Source: Capronia americana
Taxonomy: Eukaryota; Ascomycota; Eurotiomycetes; Chaetothyriales; Herpotrichiellaceae
Assembly (NCBI GenBank): GCA_016110215.1
Contig: JADWQD010000003.1
Coordinates: 1,736,001 to 1,800,000, forward strand
Length of the DNA stretch: 64,000 bases
Direction of reading: 5' to 3'
This document shows positions 45,127 to 57,680 of the stretch, piece by piece. The notes beneath the pieces are model-generated. The model saw only the letters and a list, made by a program, of their open reading frames with translations, was not told the DNA's origin and did no database searches. A program made the position numbers and the translations under genes. Within the stretch, counting starts at the first letter, position 1. Each line of letters opens with the position of its first letter.

Positions 45127-47224
45127 AGGAAAGGCAATCGGGCTCAAGGACATGGAATGTGGAGCGACACCCAGACCATTCATTAGACACGATCGAGGAG
45201 GAGCCGGTTCGTGCAGGTAAACATCACGGTAATTCCGTCGACCTCGAGGTGAGAGTTTTGCACGATCAGAAGCCCTAAGAGTGTTATCCGAAGTAAGTAC
45301 TGCGCTGTTTGTGGCGGGCCTGTGGGTCATGAGGTTCGTGAATGTACTGGTACATGCCGGTACAAGAGCAAGGCCAACCCACCATCAATCAGTATTCCGA
45401 AACAAGGCTGCATTCCCCAGCCCAACAGAGATATGGGTCAAGGTTTCAAGTTACGTATGTTGAAGTTGAGTAAGCCGGCACTGAAACATGGAAAGCCGGC
45501 TTTCTCTTTCGGAGCAATGGTGGTCATCGAGTGTTAACCTATCCTATGGGTTCGGCTGAATCAAGTACGTACGAGTATTCAATAAGCTGATAACTCCGTC
45601 AAGGGTAAACCACCGTAAGTCCGCATAAGCTCATCCAAGCATCGGTGGCAAATGTCTCTTTACCACAGTACACGCTTCTTCCCTTTTGCGAGCCTTGCTA
45701 TAGGATAGGAGATTATCTATCACCTCGTCATAGAGGCCGTGCGAGCTTACCGCATTCATAGCAGGTGGGACTATAGAGGAGATACCTCGTACAGGTATCC
45801 AAATACGGGCAACAATGACGCACGCACACACAGAGCATGCCAAGGTGTTCTGGAGAAGATGGATGCTTCCAACGTGGCTCGGTCATCCTCGAAATGGGGG
45901 AAATATGAGGCTGGGGCGGACGAAGTCGTTGATCAATCATCGCATCAGGCGGGTGGTCGGAGGATATGGAAGCACAGGAGAGGAGAGTTGATTGGTTTGG
46001 TCCGGGCCACCGAAGAAGGGTTGACCAGATGAAGCATGCAATCGTACAAGCATTATTAAAGCAACGGATAATGTCATCCCTCGTAGTCAGACACGGGGGG
46101 GCCAGCTCAGCGAATACGGGCTGTCTTATTCGCTGTCTGCGCGGCAAAGAGCTCAGAGAATTCGGAAAACGTTCGTTGTGGCCTTGTGCCTTTGCACATC
46201 TGACGAAGATTATCAAGCTTTCGTGCGTCACTCGTCTATGCATGCAAGTACCCTCGACTGCGGATGGAGAGACAAGGAATTCCGGGGGCCTCGACCAGAG
46301 AGTAACATGTGTTATTGAGCCGGTGACTTGGGCGAGAAGTACTATCTTCAGAACTACAATGCCTAGGTAGGGAAAAGAGGGTGCAGCTTGATCATCTACG
46401 AGTGCCAACTCTTGTAAGATAATAATAATACTCCGTCCAGCAAGCAAGCCTCAGAGATTCATTTGTGCTTGTCGAAAGAAGGCCGGAAAGCCGAAAAATC
46501 CGCGCATGACGCCTAGTGCGTCATAAACCGCCCGAGAGCCAGCGGAGCGACTTCCTCTTTGCCGCCCCGTCAAACACCTCACCACCTCACCCGCAGGGAA
46601 ATGCGGTCTATCTCCCACCCGGCTAGGCTCGACCCTCGACCTGATCATCTGACAGGCTCTCGGGCGCGCGCGTCAGGCTGACCTAAACCCAATGCTTCAC
46701 TGCTGTTCGTAGCAACTGATCCCTGTCGCCCGTGAGCGGAACAGCCGGGACTCCAAGTGGCCATTCGCGCATTTTCGGGCCTCAGGGTCCTGGCTGCTTT
46801 GTTTGAGGTCTTTGCCTGAGTAGGCAAGGCAAACAATATGGCTCGTCGGCCACTCTCGTGCGATTCGACGGCGCTCGCAGGGTTTTGGCAAGAGAGCCTT
46901 TTCTGGTCCGGCCGATCTTCCTGGTGACATGATGCTTATGTGGATTGGTAAACCGAATCAACGAGGGCGCCTTTTACTCGTATATGACTCTCCCTCCGGG
47001 CCTCCCACCCCCTCACAAGGGCCTCTTGTCATCAGATTTCCGAACTCTTGATATACTTCTTATTCTCTCTTGACTTTTTCTGTACCTGCAACAAAGATTT
47101 TTGCTTGGCAAAAGGCTGAAGGTGGTTGAAGCTTGAATTATTAAGAGGACTCGGCCAACCATTGGAAGAGCAGGTGCCTTTTTTCACACAAAGATCAGTT
47201 TCTCCTCTCAGCACTCAGGCTACC
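45127..47224. other. gene-poor region with zinc-knuckle-like fragment
   Basis: About 2.1 kb. A short frame at about 45292-45537 (+) contains YCAVCGGPVGHEVREC, a cysteine/histidine pattern like a zinc knuckle, without a start or domain context. The 239-codon minus-strand frame at 45728-46447 has no domain and looks accidental. The last 200 bases are probably the 5' leader of the gene at 47225. Confidence 0.45.
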
Positions 47225-48148
47225 ATGGCGCCGGTCATATGGGGTCTCGACCTCCGAGACATGAAATGGAGCATGTTTGGGAACAAGTGGATGTGGAAGA
47301 ACAAAGACTACCACCTCCGACGGACGAAGTTCATCATCTACCAGCTTGCCATGATCAACATGGTCGTTTCGGAATCGATAGGCACCGCTGCCTTGACAGG
47401 TGAGATCCAGATCCCTCCGGATAACGAGGGCCTTGTTGAACGTGTACCTAATATTTCAAATCAAACAGATTATGTCAAACAGCAGTCGACGATAGAGAAG
47501 CTCCATTCGTCAGCGAGTGTCCACAACGATGACTTCGTCGGCATCGCCTCGTACAACATCTTCTGCGGTATTGCAGTCGCCACCATCTTCGGCGCGGGAT
47601 TCTTCTTCGATCTGTTCTTCCCCGAGCGTTACGAGCCCCGGAATATTCGGTGGGCATGGAGACTCAGTGCTGTCTTCGTCACTCTTTGCACCATTGCCGA
47701 CGCCTTGGCCTTCACGGTCATCGTGGCTACGGGCAATGCGTGGATCTCAGCCGACTCCCAAGACGCAGAGCAGATCGCCCTTGAGAAGATCAATCCCCCT
47801 CTGGTGTACCGCCATAACGGCCGGGCCATTGCCGCCACTGTGTTCCTGTGGCTTGGGCTGGTCGCGACGGTCGCCAGCTGCATCATTCTCTGGATGTACT
47901 ACGGACATCTCGATACCTACGGGCCCAAGTCCCACACGGCCCGCATGCGAGACGAAGTCGACAAGACCATCTTGGTCAACGAGCGGGTCCAGACCGGCAT
48001 GAGCGCGCGGGAACAGATGAGAGAGCAAATGACCTACAACACGACCATTGCTGGCAGGTTAGTCACTCCAGCTAAACAACGCAATGCAATCCCCGCTGTG
48101 GCAGCCTCAGACTGACCCCTATCATCTCCTAGCCCTTACAAGCCTTGA
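47225..48148 (+). CDS. four-pass fungal membrane protein of unknown function
   Basis: Exon 1 is 47225-48057 and exon 2 probably 48133-48148, joined by GTTAGT...CTCCTAG, giving a tail AGSPYKP and 282 aa. Without splicing the frame ends at 48115 (296 aa, tail AVAASD). Four hydrophobic segments are visible: about residues 38-58 (FIIYQLAMINMVVSES), SYNIFCGIAVATIFGAGFFFDLFF, AVFVTLCTIADALAFTVIVA and TVFLWLGLVATVASCIILW. The charged C-terminal tail carries DKTILVNERVQTGMSAREQM. I do not recognise a named family, though similar four-helix proteins are common in Pezizomycotina. The frame is open upstream to 47126, but the MAPVIWGL start at 47225 (context TACCATGGC) is favoured. Confidence 0.72.
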
Positions 48149-49211
48149 ACTCGCTCGTGTCAACTCTCTCCCCCCGATCACAGAGGGGGTTGGTACGAAC
48201 TAATCGCACACGAGACGCAGTGGCATGATGACCTGCAGTCAATACTACAGGCACAACCATCATCAACATTCTGGCTAAACCGTGCCCGGCGCCATCCCCA
48301 TCCCCACCCGAAAGCGGAGCCGTGGTCGACAACCACATCAGCCACAGAACTTTCTTCGTCATGAAATTCAGCCGTGCTTATGCCGAATTCCATACCAGCA
48401 GCGAGCATTTAACAGCTTCGTCGGCGTTATGATGATGTGTATGAAACAGCAAGCATCTCGCATCTGACATCTAACATCTAACATCTACCATCTTCTCGGG
48501 CGTTATGATGATGATGCGTACGAGGTATGAAACAAGAACAACCCAGGGGAGGGGACCTCGACACGGTCCGTCTATCAGTCCCACCCCCAGCCCAGCCCAG
48601 CCCAGCGGGCCAAGCCAAGCCGGGTAATGAAAATCAGGCTCCACACTCGGAGTATGTACGTACGAGTAAAGTCAGGGTATGTACTCGTGCCCGGTAGCAA
48701 GGATACTACCTATGTTACTTGGGGCCGTCTTCTAAGGAGGATGAACAGCACAATTGCGTGCGTGTATGTATGTATGTATGTATGTTAGGCAGCAACCTTG
48801 ACCGCGGTACGCTTTCGTTAAATCGTTTGGCCGATTCTCTTCCACCACGAGCAGTGAGTGTACGTGTATGTGTACGATTATGGGTGTTGCATATTATGTG
48901 ATCCATGCGGTGACACGGTGAATGGAAACACCAGGGCAATGAGAGCGAAAGATAATGACTCCAATCAATGTCTTTGTCGGGGTGAATACATTTTATCATT
49001 GCCCTCGTAAACCGAGCCCAATGCCTCTAGGTTTTATGTCCATAGTTGAGAGCCCGCGGAAGTGGGAATCCGCCATCGCCGGGTGGTGCATCCTGCCACA
49101 TTCGCTATCTTCTCTCGGATGACACGACCCTTGTATGAGTCAAGGGTGGTCCAAACGGCAGGTATCACCCGAGACAGAGTAAAAGTCGTCGGCAAATCGA
49201 GCACCCTGCTC
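48149..49211. other. intergenic region with microsatellites
   Basis: About 1.06 kb between convergent genes. Short tandem repeats are visible: CATCTAA units near 48465-48492, CCCAG units near 48590-48606 and TATG units near 48764-48785. No gene supported. Confidence 0.6.
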
Positions 49212-52200
49212 TCAGCTCAGGTCCATGGGCTCGCCATCCGCATCGCCCGTAGGCTCCGTCTTGACTGTCTCTACAAACTCTCTGCGTGCGCTTCCGATTT
49301 TCTCGGCCTTGAATTTCTGGATCTGCTCTTTGACATCCGTTGCTAAAAGTGGCAGTCAGTAAAAGCAATCGAGTCATGTGGGTGTAGATAGTAGACTCAA
49401 CTTACCAGGAATGACGTCCTCAATCTTCAGCGGCACCCGATTGAATGGATCATGCGGGTCACTCAGCAAGTGACTCCGTATCGTGCTTCTGTCAATCACA
49501 ATCTTCGACACGGGTAACCGGACCGGATCTTCCATGAGAGTGTACATTAGCGGATCCAAGAACTCGTCAGGTATCTCGCCCAGGTCGGCATCTGCAGCTT
49601 CGTCCTCTTGCTTCACTTGGGCGAATCTCTCTGTCAGCCTGTTCCATCTGTCAAGCTCTTCGGGGCCTTTCAGCATGAATTTGCGCATGATGTTACCTGC
49701 ACTGACGAAGTTATCTGGCTTATAGGATCGGCCGTCTCGAGCCACGGCGAGGACGAAGTTCTCCTTCTCTCCAAGGTTGAGATAAACATCGACGATCTCG
49801 CTCAGCAGGGCTTTTGGATTGAAGTTGTATTCCTGCAAGTTTTCGACTTTGAGGTTGTTGGACTTGGGACCAACCATTGCGTCGAGATTGTAGTCCAACA
49901 TGTCCGCCAACCGCTGCACGATTTCAGGCATGGTAAACGCGTCCGCCAGAGCTTCCGTGAAGAGCTTCAGCATGGCCACGGTTTCGTTGGTCAGCTGCAT
50001 GTACGACTTCGCCCGGCCCTTCGCTTGTTCCAGGACTTCCTCCTTCGCTTGACGTGCCTCCTGGTCCAAGGATGTGCCTGCCATGGAAAGCTCCTTGGAA
50101 ACATCGTAGATGGTGTGGAAGGCTGTAAAGGACTCGTCCAGCACGAAGGTGACATCATTCAGCAGTAAATTGACGAACCGCACGAAGAACTCCATGTTGA
50201 CTTTTGCCTCTCTCAGCAGATGATCTCGGTACACGGTGTTCGGCCAGATGCACTTGATGATTTGAAATATTTCGAACCGCACATTGAACTTGTCGAAAAA
50301 TTGGCCATGGCCGCCCATGAACTCCGCCTCGATGAAGAATCGCATCAAAGAATGCAGCAAGTGTTCTGTAGCAAAGGGCATGCTGTTATACTGATCTGCA
50401 AGAATACCTCGTCCGCCTTGACGCCAAGTCCAAGTGCCCCGGAAGAGAATAGTAACCAGCGACGCTTTCAGATAAGGGTTCTTGATGTACTCGGAATTGC
50501 GTAAGAAGGTAATGCAAAGCATAATCAACTCGTCCGATTGTGTTGACGATATGAGCTGAGGCAGGTTGTACATGATGAAGCCAAAATTGCCGCTGATAAC
50601 GTCCAGGAAGTACTCAGGAAGATTTTTGAACGCAGGGGGTTCTTCAGGAGATAGAGGGAGGGTCAAAGGTTGTTTGGGAAATTGTCGATGAGATGACACC
50701 TGACGTAGAAGCCAAACAGTCACGAAGCGCATGAACTGCATCGAGCGAGTCTGGGTAATTTCGTCTAGCAGTACACCTGTAACCGCGTGCTTGTACGACA
50801 ATCCCTTGTCGTGCTCGGTCTTGTACTTCTTAAGTGCATTTTCAAACATCGTGAGCTGCGCAGGGTTGTTGAGGTATCTATGTCGCTGCGTTTCGAACTC
50901 TTCAATCTGCTTGGCCATGTGCTTCAGACTTCGGTCCATGTCCTTAAGCATGTTTCGCGCAGCCTCGGTGCCGTAATGATGGGCAGCGACTGTCAGGAAG
51001 AAGCACTCGGAGATGAAGTTGTTCGTCCCTTCGATTTGGTTCTTGTAAAACTCGTCGGAATGGTCCTGGTCCGAGTTGATTTTTGTTTCGTCTTTGATGT
51101 CAACCCGCGGATGCCTCCGCAGGTAGTCGATGTCGACGCGATCAATCTTCGAGAATTGAGCATCCATGAAGGGCTCGCACAGCTGATCCAAGACCGTGGT
51201 GACGTTAATCATGAAGCCATCACTCGAGACGGTCTTCTTGTCGACTTGTATCGCCCGACGTTTGTGGTTCGAGTTGACCACTAGAGCGAACCAATCCAAA
51301 ACCCGATCTCGTGCCTCGGGGGATGTCCGTACCAGCGTGTTGATGATGTCGAAAAGATCGGATTGATGCGTCCTCAGGGCCAGCTGCAGCGACTGTTGAG
51401 AGTTTCTGATCCTGCCTGGGTCCATGGTCTTCGGACTTGTGAAGTATGACTGGGTCGTTGCTGCTTGCAAGGGTGATAATTGGAAATAAGGTCCAAGTAT
51501 CGTCTTGACCTCTAATTCAGCTGCCGGTACTGACTTGTCCACGAACATGGGCGACTGAGTGATGGCCACCGCCACCGGTTTGAAATTGATCAGATATCGC
51601 AGCATCGTAGTATATCGCCTGAAGTCCGAGTCCATCGACATGCCAGCGAGACGGTTACTGAGATTCTCCACCGCACCCACAAAAGCATCTTTGATGGTCT
51701 CGTCTTCGTCGAATCGTCGAATCACTTCTGTCAGGAAATCAGGGCATACTCCTCCGTCGTCCTCAGGATCAGCTAGTAGGTGGTCCGCCAGGGCAGCAAC
51801 TCCGTCATACTGTGCTTCAAACACATCGGGCGTCGTGATGGATAATATGCACCAGCTCATGCAAAGCCTCTTGGCTTCTGCGATGATGGTCCACCTCTTG
51901 TTCTCGGGTGACCGGTCTTTGACAGACTTCGTCAGCCTGGTGATTCGCTTCCAGCAGCCGAACAGCCAGTCATGCGGAGTCAGCTTTCCGAGATTCGCAC
52001 CGGCCTCCATGATTGCCTGCTCGAGCAGATCGATGTTCAGCATTAGCGGCTTCCCGTCCGACTCCAGCTCTTCTCTAAGTTGTGCGATGACATGCAGTGG
52101 CTGTCCATTTGTGTCCTTCGTCTGGTTGGGATCCAGACTGATGCGAAAAATGTTCCTCAGGGTGCGGTCTTCCCACTGCTCGATGGGTTCATTCTGCCGA

Positions 52201-52576
52201 GACCCTTGTCGTGAACTCGGTCGCTCTATGCCATCCATCTCTCGCTTCTGCGGCGTGACGCTGGCTGGAGCGATCCGTATCCGAACCGGAGCTGGAGGTG
52301 ATGGGGGCTTCGCTATATTGGGAGACGGTATGGGCGACTCAGTCCGTGAAGGTTGTGGAGGCGTGTCGACTTGCGGTGTCTCCGGTCGCGATGGTGGTGT
52401 CGACGTCGAACCATCCTCGGGTGGCACTGAGGCTGCGGATGCGGCATCTTGCGACTGCTGCGGTTGAGATTGTTGCAGTTTGGCGAGTCTCTTGTTGCGG
52501 ATCTAATCGATGTTAGAAGACCTAGACGTATGAAGACCTCACGCACCTTGTCCGCATCCATCGAAGGGTCCTCCAT
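49212..52576 (-). CDS. UFD2: ubiquitin conjugation factor E4 (U-box ubiquitin ligase)
   Basis: Three exons (52576-52547, 52502-49406, 49342-49212) give 1085 aa. Ufd2 extends ubiquitin chains on substrates delivered by Cdc48/p97 for proteasomal degradation. The N-terminal 110 residues are Pro/Ser/Gln-rich and disordered. The UFD2 core (Ufd2P_core) follows, with SECFFLTVAAHHYGTEA and NNLKVENLQEYNFNPKALL. The U-box (about residues 975-1042) contains EFLDPLMYTLMEDPVRLP, DRSTIRSHL and DPFNR. The last exon adds ATDVKEQIQKFKAEK and ends DGEPMDLS; it was found by splicing at VIP|G, which replaces a spurious tail read through the intron. The first exon is only ten codons (MEDPSMDADK). At 1085 aa it is close to known fungal sizes. 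Confidence 0.93.
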
Positions 52577-53010
52577 TGTTGTACCTGTCGTAGATGACAA
52601 ATTGACCGAGTAGTTGGCCGACGCTCAGCCGGAGGTGAAGGCTACGATTTGGGGTTACAAGTTGACGTCGACACTGCGGAGGGAAATAGCCAGACGCGCG
52701 TGGAATCTCGCCTCGAGCCCCACCAGGATTTATCAGGCATTTCCAGGCAGTCACTGATCGACCGAGTAACTGTCACCTTACTATACTCTGAGTCCAGCCT
52801 TGTGACAAGACTATCAGCCCCTCAGCCAGAGGCGAAATATACGAGCTTCGACACAAGTATGCGCTGGTTCATGGAGTGCTATACAGTGCTACCTTCAGCC
52901 TGAGAGGCAAGGCCGCGCCACCAACTCCGAACAATGGTGCAAGTAATCGTCCAAGAATGAGAAAAAATGATATGCACAGATGATATGCACCCAAGGTTGT
53001 CGCAGACGAA
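52577..53010. other. intergenic region
   Basis: About 430 bases between the UFD2 start and the 3' end of the J-protein gene, both on the minus strand. It probably holds the UFD2 promoter. Nothing else seen. Confidence 0.45.
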
Positions 53011-54152
53011 TCAATACTGGCGACCGACCTTCAACTCGTCCAATCGCCGGCATCCAGGCATAGCCATATTCCTCGCCCTCTGTAGCCTGTTCTCGTCGGT
53101 AAAGAAGAAACCCGTAGCCTCGTTAATTTCGTGCCGTTGCCGCTGTACCTCAGTCTCACATTGGTACTTTAATGTCGAAACATAGTCCACTTCTGCCCGC
53201 TGATCCAAAGAACTGAACTGCCTTGAAGTGTACCCCTCTACCTCGGCGGGATTCAGGAAGTAGTCAACCTTATATCGAGGAGTGACTCGATGCATCGTAT
53301 GCGGAGGAACCGGCGAATCGTATCGGACATGCGGGCCTGAGTCGGTTGAGCCGGTGAAGAAAGATGACAACAGAGGAAGGATGAAGAGCAGTAGCAGCGG
53401 GAGAAGTTGTGTCAATGCAGACAATCCTGACGGGGCGGTTTCCGATCCATCTCGCGGCCTCGCTCGGGGTCTGTTGCCTCCCATACGATGTACTGTGAAA
53501 CCAGGACCGCCGCCCATATTGAAAACAAACTGCGGTCCACCACCTGTTCCAGTCAGCATCCGGAGCGGGTTTTGAGGATTTCTGTCTAGACCTACCAAAC
53601 TGAAACCCAGGGCCCATCCCTCCACCGAAGAACCTGTTGAACAACTCCTCGGGCGAAATCTCGTCTTCGTACATAGGTCCTCTACCGGGAGACCTTGCGA
53701 AACCACTGAAGGGACTGGCTCCGGCGGATGCAGCGCCGCTGCTGGAGAAGCGGTTGTCGGGATCACCGCCAAACTGATCATACCTTGACTTCTTATCGGC
53801 GTCTGATAATATTTGGAATGCGCGCGAGACCACTAGAACTCGTCAATTCCGTGCTCACACATATGCAGCGATTGTACTGACTCTTAAAGGCCTCATCAGC
53901 TCCTTCGTGACCATTTTTATCCGGATGTGTTAAAAGACTGATTTTGCGATATGCCTTTTTGATCTCCCCATCGCTTGCGGTCTTCTCGATCGCAAGGATC
54001 TCGTAGAAGGCTGTAGGGTGGCATTTCCGTATTCGAAGGACCTCCGCCTTCTGTTGTGGTGTGTACTTGCGGTCCTGGTTTCCCTGATTATGACCCCGTG
54101 AGTCGGCCGAGCCGTTTGCCCTGGCATCGGAGCCAGAGGCTGTGGCGGACAT
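53011..54152 (-). CDS. HLJ1: ER membrane J-protein (HLJ1/DNAJB12-like)
   Basis: Three exons (54152-53882, 53832-53596, 53543-53011) give 346 aa. The J domain lies at about residues 48-114 with the essential HPD at 76-78 (LLTHPDKN) and ends in SRYDQFGG. A Gly/Phe-rich region (FNRFFGGGMGPGFQFG, FNMGGGPGF) follows. One membrane helix at about 215-240 (QLLPLLLLFILPLLSSFF) anchors it in the ER with the J domain in the cytosol, and the C-terminal DUF1977-like domain contains YKVDYFLNP. Yeast Hlj1 and human DNAJB12/14 stimulate Hsp70 in ER-associated degradation, the pathway that also uses UFD2 next door. Splicing restores EAFKMVSRAF across intron 1. It is divergent from AIM19 with 307 bases between start codons. 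Confidence 0.88.
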
Positions 54153-54459
54153 GCCGCAGTCGTAGTGCGTTTGTGGAAGGGGTCAGAGAATGCGGTTTTA
54201 TCGGTGGTAGTCGAGGTCAGTCTGGAGGAACCGTGCCCGGGATCTTGTTCGGTCGTGGTGATTTACGATTGTTTGTTTGGAAAGGTGTTCGGATCCCCAA
54301 CTTGGTGGGTTGCGATTGCAGGGTGGAACGCCGCCGCAGGCGCTGCCGAAGAGATGCCAGAGAAATGACGTTGACACTGGCCTTCAAAGCTATTACAGCT
54401 CCCACCATTTACCATGAAAGGAGCTTACCAAGTAGAGTGGTTCGTCTTCTCATTCCAAG
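54153..54459. promoter_or_regulatory. bidirectional promoter of HLJ1-like and AIM19-like genes
   Basis: The two start codons face away from each other and are only 307 bases apart, so this segment must serve both genes or contain two overlapping promoters. No specific factor site is claimed. Confidence 0.5.
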
Positions 54460-54942
54460 ATGGCTGATCCTCAGAAAGAGCAAGCGAAAGAATCCCTTGT
54501 GGTCACTGCGAAGAAATGGGGAGGTTCGTCAAACACCATGCTTTTAGCTCTATGCAATACCGTTGACTATTTCTCAGAATACCTGCTTACACTCCTAACA
54601 GAGAATCCCGTACCGCCTGCTCTTCTAGCTACTCTCGTCTTCGCTCAACATGCCCGGCCATTTCAACCACTTCCCATGCTCTTCCCTCCGTTGTTACTGT
54701 TCTCGACCTACCTGAACCTACAAGGCTTCAAGATTGACAGCGCCGGCACAACCGCCGCATTAAGTGGTGCATACCTGGTTCTGGCAGGTAGAAGACGGAT
54801 GGGCTTCGTGAACAAGTTCGGCGCCAGAGGTATCATCCGTGGCGCCACGATGGGTTTGTGTCTGGTCAATCTGGTCGGCGGTGGACTTGCCTATAGCTTC
54901 GGCAGTCGCACAAAGGAGGATGACAAGAGGAAGAGCCTCTAG
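54460..54942 (+). CDS. AIM19: AIM19-like mitochondrial membrane protein
   Basis: Single exon, 160 aa. Hydrophobic segments occur at about residues 55-65, 70-95 (PLPMLFPPLLLFSTYLNL), 100-112 and 130-152. The block YLVLAGRRRMGFVNKFGARG, followed by RGATMGLCLVNLVGGGLAY, lines up with the end of yeast Aim19 (YLIVGGKK..., then SLANAVLYG). Aim19 was found in a screen for mitochondrial inheritance and localises to mitochondria; its molecular role is not known. The assignment is from remembered family features. It shares a promoter region with the J-protein gene. Confidence 0.62.
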   Translation: MADPQKEQAKESLVVTAKKWGGSSNTMLLALCNTVDYFSEYLLTLLTENPVPPALLATLVFAQHARPFQPLPMLFPPLLLFSTYLNLQGFKIDSAGTTAALSGAYLVLAGRRRMGFVNKFGARGIIRGATMGLCLVNLVGGGLAYSFGSRTKEDDKRKSL

Positions 54943-57680
54943 AGAGCATGTTGATCTTATTCTGCGCTGCCTCCTGGCTCCTGGCTCCATTTCGCATCAA
55001 GACACACGGCAGTGGGAGGAAGAATGTTCGTGTCATCGGCTATCTCGGTGACAATCATGTGGGCTAGCTTCCATCGAAAAAGCACGGCAGGCTCACGCTT
55101 TGGTGCAGCAGATCGGACGGTGCTCCGAGGTACCTACGATTACTCCCAGAATGGAGATCTAACACTTGAAGTGGCGATATGGCAAGTTTATGAGAGCCGA
55201 ATGACTGCCTACAGCCTCGTCTCATCGAAACCTGCATCTGGATGGACCCTTGCCGGGATGTCGCGATGAGGACTTTGCTTGCGCGAGCTTTCAAAAGGAC
55301 ACAGGACCTGTAATATTAGGCACAATGGCGTCCTACGAGAGGGGCGATCAAGTACTTCTCGGTTGCTTCTTGCAAGAAAAAAGTGATATTGCAATTCTCA
55401 GTAACTATGGAGGTCGATCATGAGCAAGTACATGTCTCATGTGATTTTCATCATTCCACTTGGGGCTCAAAAGCAGAGAAAAGGGGACGCTTGGATTGTG
55501 TGATTTGTATCTCCTCATTGATTCAATGGTTAATGTACACTCTCCAAATCCGTTTTGCCTGGCCAGAAAGGCATGTTATCCCAACCAGGCACGAATCAGA
55601 GCGTAACATGACAGGAGAAGTCCATTCGAATGAACTGAGGATCAATCTCGGCATACTTTGACTACATCCACCATGGAGTGCCCGAAGGCAAGGCAGGACG
55701 AAGCTTCGAAAGTGCCGGGTCTACTCACCAACTGTACCTTGACCTCTTTCCTGATGAGCGCAGAGAGGTTGGTGGAAACTGCGAACTGTCGCACCAGATT
55801 TCTCTCGAGATGACTCTTGAAAAGCGGTGGCAGAGAAGGATGGGCTGGGCAGGACAGGGGAGTTGAAAAGAAAGGAGGGTAAGGAGAGCAGACATAGAAA
55901 ATGTTCTCGCATTGCTTACCAGCTCAGGGTGTGCCTGAGGGAAGAACCTGTGTTGGCGCGTTGGGACAGGTCCTGTTGTTAAAGAAGGGAGAAGATGGAG
56001 AACAGCAGAAGAGAGGGGGGATATTTGTAGTCGAGAGACGACAGCGAGCTCTTGGGCATTGTGAAGTGAAAACCACCAGTGAAGTAACGATTACTAGTGA
56101 CACCATTGAAGTGAATAATCGCCAGTGACACCATTGAGGTGAACAATCGCCGGTGAAGTAGAGATCACCAGTGACACTATTGAAGCGAACAATCGCCGGT
56201 GAAGTGAATAGCGTCACTGAATAAGGGATCGGTTCAGGGTGAAGCAGAAAGTTCTTTTTAAAAATTTGTATATTGAATATTGATTGTCAGCCAAAAGCGA
56301 ACCATCACCACCACGATTCTACCAGCAGAACTGGCAGAAATCAAGCAGATTGGATTAGATAGGCATTGTTATGTGATCTCGGCCGCTCGGGAATGTGTTA
56401 AAACCACAGCTCTGAAGGATCTTCAAGAGAAGGCATTAAACAAGGGTATGTTGAGGGCCTGGACAATAAAATTTGAAGGAGAGAAAGCCAGGAAGAAGAT
56501 GGTTTTTTTTCTGGAGGCTTTTGCGCTCTACACTAGCAGGGGTATTTTGTTCATGATGCTTTGATTGGGGGAGTTGGATGTGGGCGGGGACTGCGGGCCG
56601 CTACTGGCGACAGCCAACTTGGAGTATTGTGTGTTGCGAGAGTCAGAATCGACAACCATTTTCTTCCTCCAATCCTTTGCTGGTTCGTTCTGACGCTACT
56701 TTATCTTGATTATGTGCCTGGCCAGATTGTAACATTGCCAGGCGGAAAGAACATTTGGTGCGTTCTTACGGCACTTTCTAATAGCGCGCGAACTGTGTGT
56801 TGTATGACGATCGGTACTCGGCGAGATGATGGCAGAAAGGCTGGCGGAGAGGATTTGGATCGCAGTCGCAAAAGCAGGATGGATTCGAGCTCAAGTTGGC
56901 ATTGCTTCAATGAGATCAAGGTGTTTGGTGAGGCGCGCCTAAGATAGCTGGCTTGAGGCTTCTGCAAGCTCTTCGTCCAAGGCATGAAATAGTTGCGGCG
57001 GAAGGAGTGTGGATGATATATGTCGAAGACTGGGCGATCAGGCTCAAGTCCCGCCTGGAGGTGCAGTTCTTCTTCGGTGCGGCTGAGCTAAAAGTGAGAA
57101 GCAGATAGCCCTCAGCTTGTCATCCGAACCAAAATAAAGACGCGCTGTTCCGGTATTCACGCTCCTCTCACCTTTGTGCGCCCTTGATTTGCCCTCGCCT
57201 CAATTTTCTCTGGGGCGACCTCGTTCAATATCGGAACTACTCACAGTCGCAATAGCTACCCACTCAGAGTATAAGTGTACAATCTCCAGACTGCTTTACT
57301 GGTCTAACTTTCCATGGTGACGGACCTCGCATTTCATGCTAAGCGCCGGTCATCGCGGTGATTCTTGCGCCTCCCTCCTAGGGAGCCTGGAGGGCTCTTT
57401 GTTTCATTACCAACCAGATCGCACGGAGCTACGACATGCCTCGTCTGGTAAGAGCTATATGAGTGAAAGAATTGTTATAGGATTGTTGATATCATGGGAT
57501 TGGCTCCTTTATTTGCTACACATCATGATTCCGTGAAGAGGAATGCCTGCTAGCCGGAGCGAATGCTGTGATGGCGTGGGTCAAGCTTTGTCTCGGGTTC
57601 ACCTGGGTTGGAAGACTGTATACCATTGTTGGTAACCATATTCAGTTGTCCACGCCCAAGTTCTCACTTTGAGCATCTGG
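54943..57680. other. gene-poor region with minisatellite
   Basis: About 2.7 kb without a supported gene. It contains a 28-bp minisatellite at about 56074-56220 and an A/T-richer stretch at 56240-56560 holding a 95-codon frame (56280-56564) with no domain; its first triplet is not ATG. A degraded mobile element could explain the composition shift, but no terminal repeats or transposase were seen. Confidence 0.5.
56101..56220. repeat. 28-bp minisatellite
   Basis: Units at 56101-56128, 56129-56156 and 56175-56202 share the pattern CACCATTGAAGTGAA plus TAATCGCCAGTGA with a few substitutions. Two 18-base spacers (56157-56174 and 56203-56220) and a related unit just upstream (about 56073-56100) also end in a GTGA/CTGA word. 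Confidence 0.8.

Noticed and set aside
45728..46447. 239-codon minus-strand frame
   Set aside because: Does not begin with a convincing ATG context, has no domain, and is rich in Cys/Pro/His as expected for non-coding sequence.
51559..52467. 302-codon plus-strand frame
   Set aside because: Antisense to UFD2; Ser-rich low-complexity translation without a domain.
56280..56564. 95-codon frame in the A/T-richer segment
   Set aside because: The first triplet is TTG, no family is recognised, and the surroundings look non-coding; a degraded element is possible but unproven.
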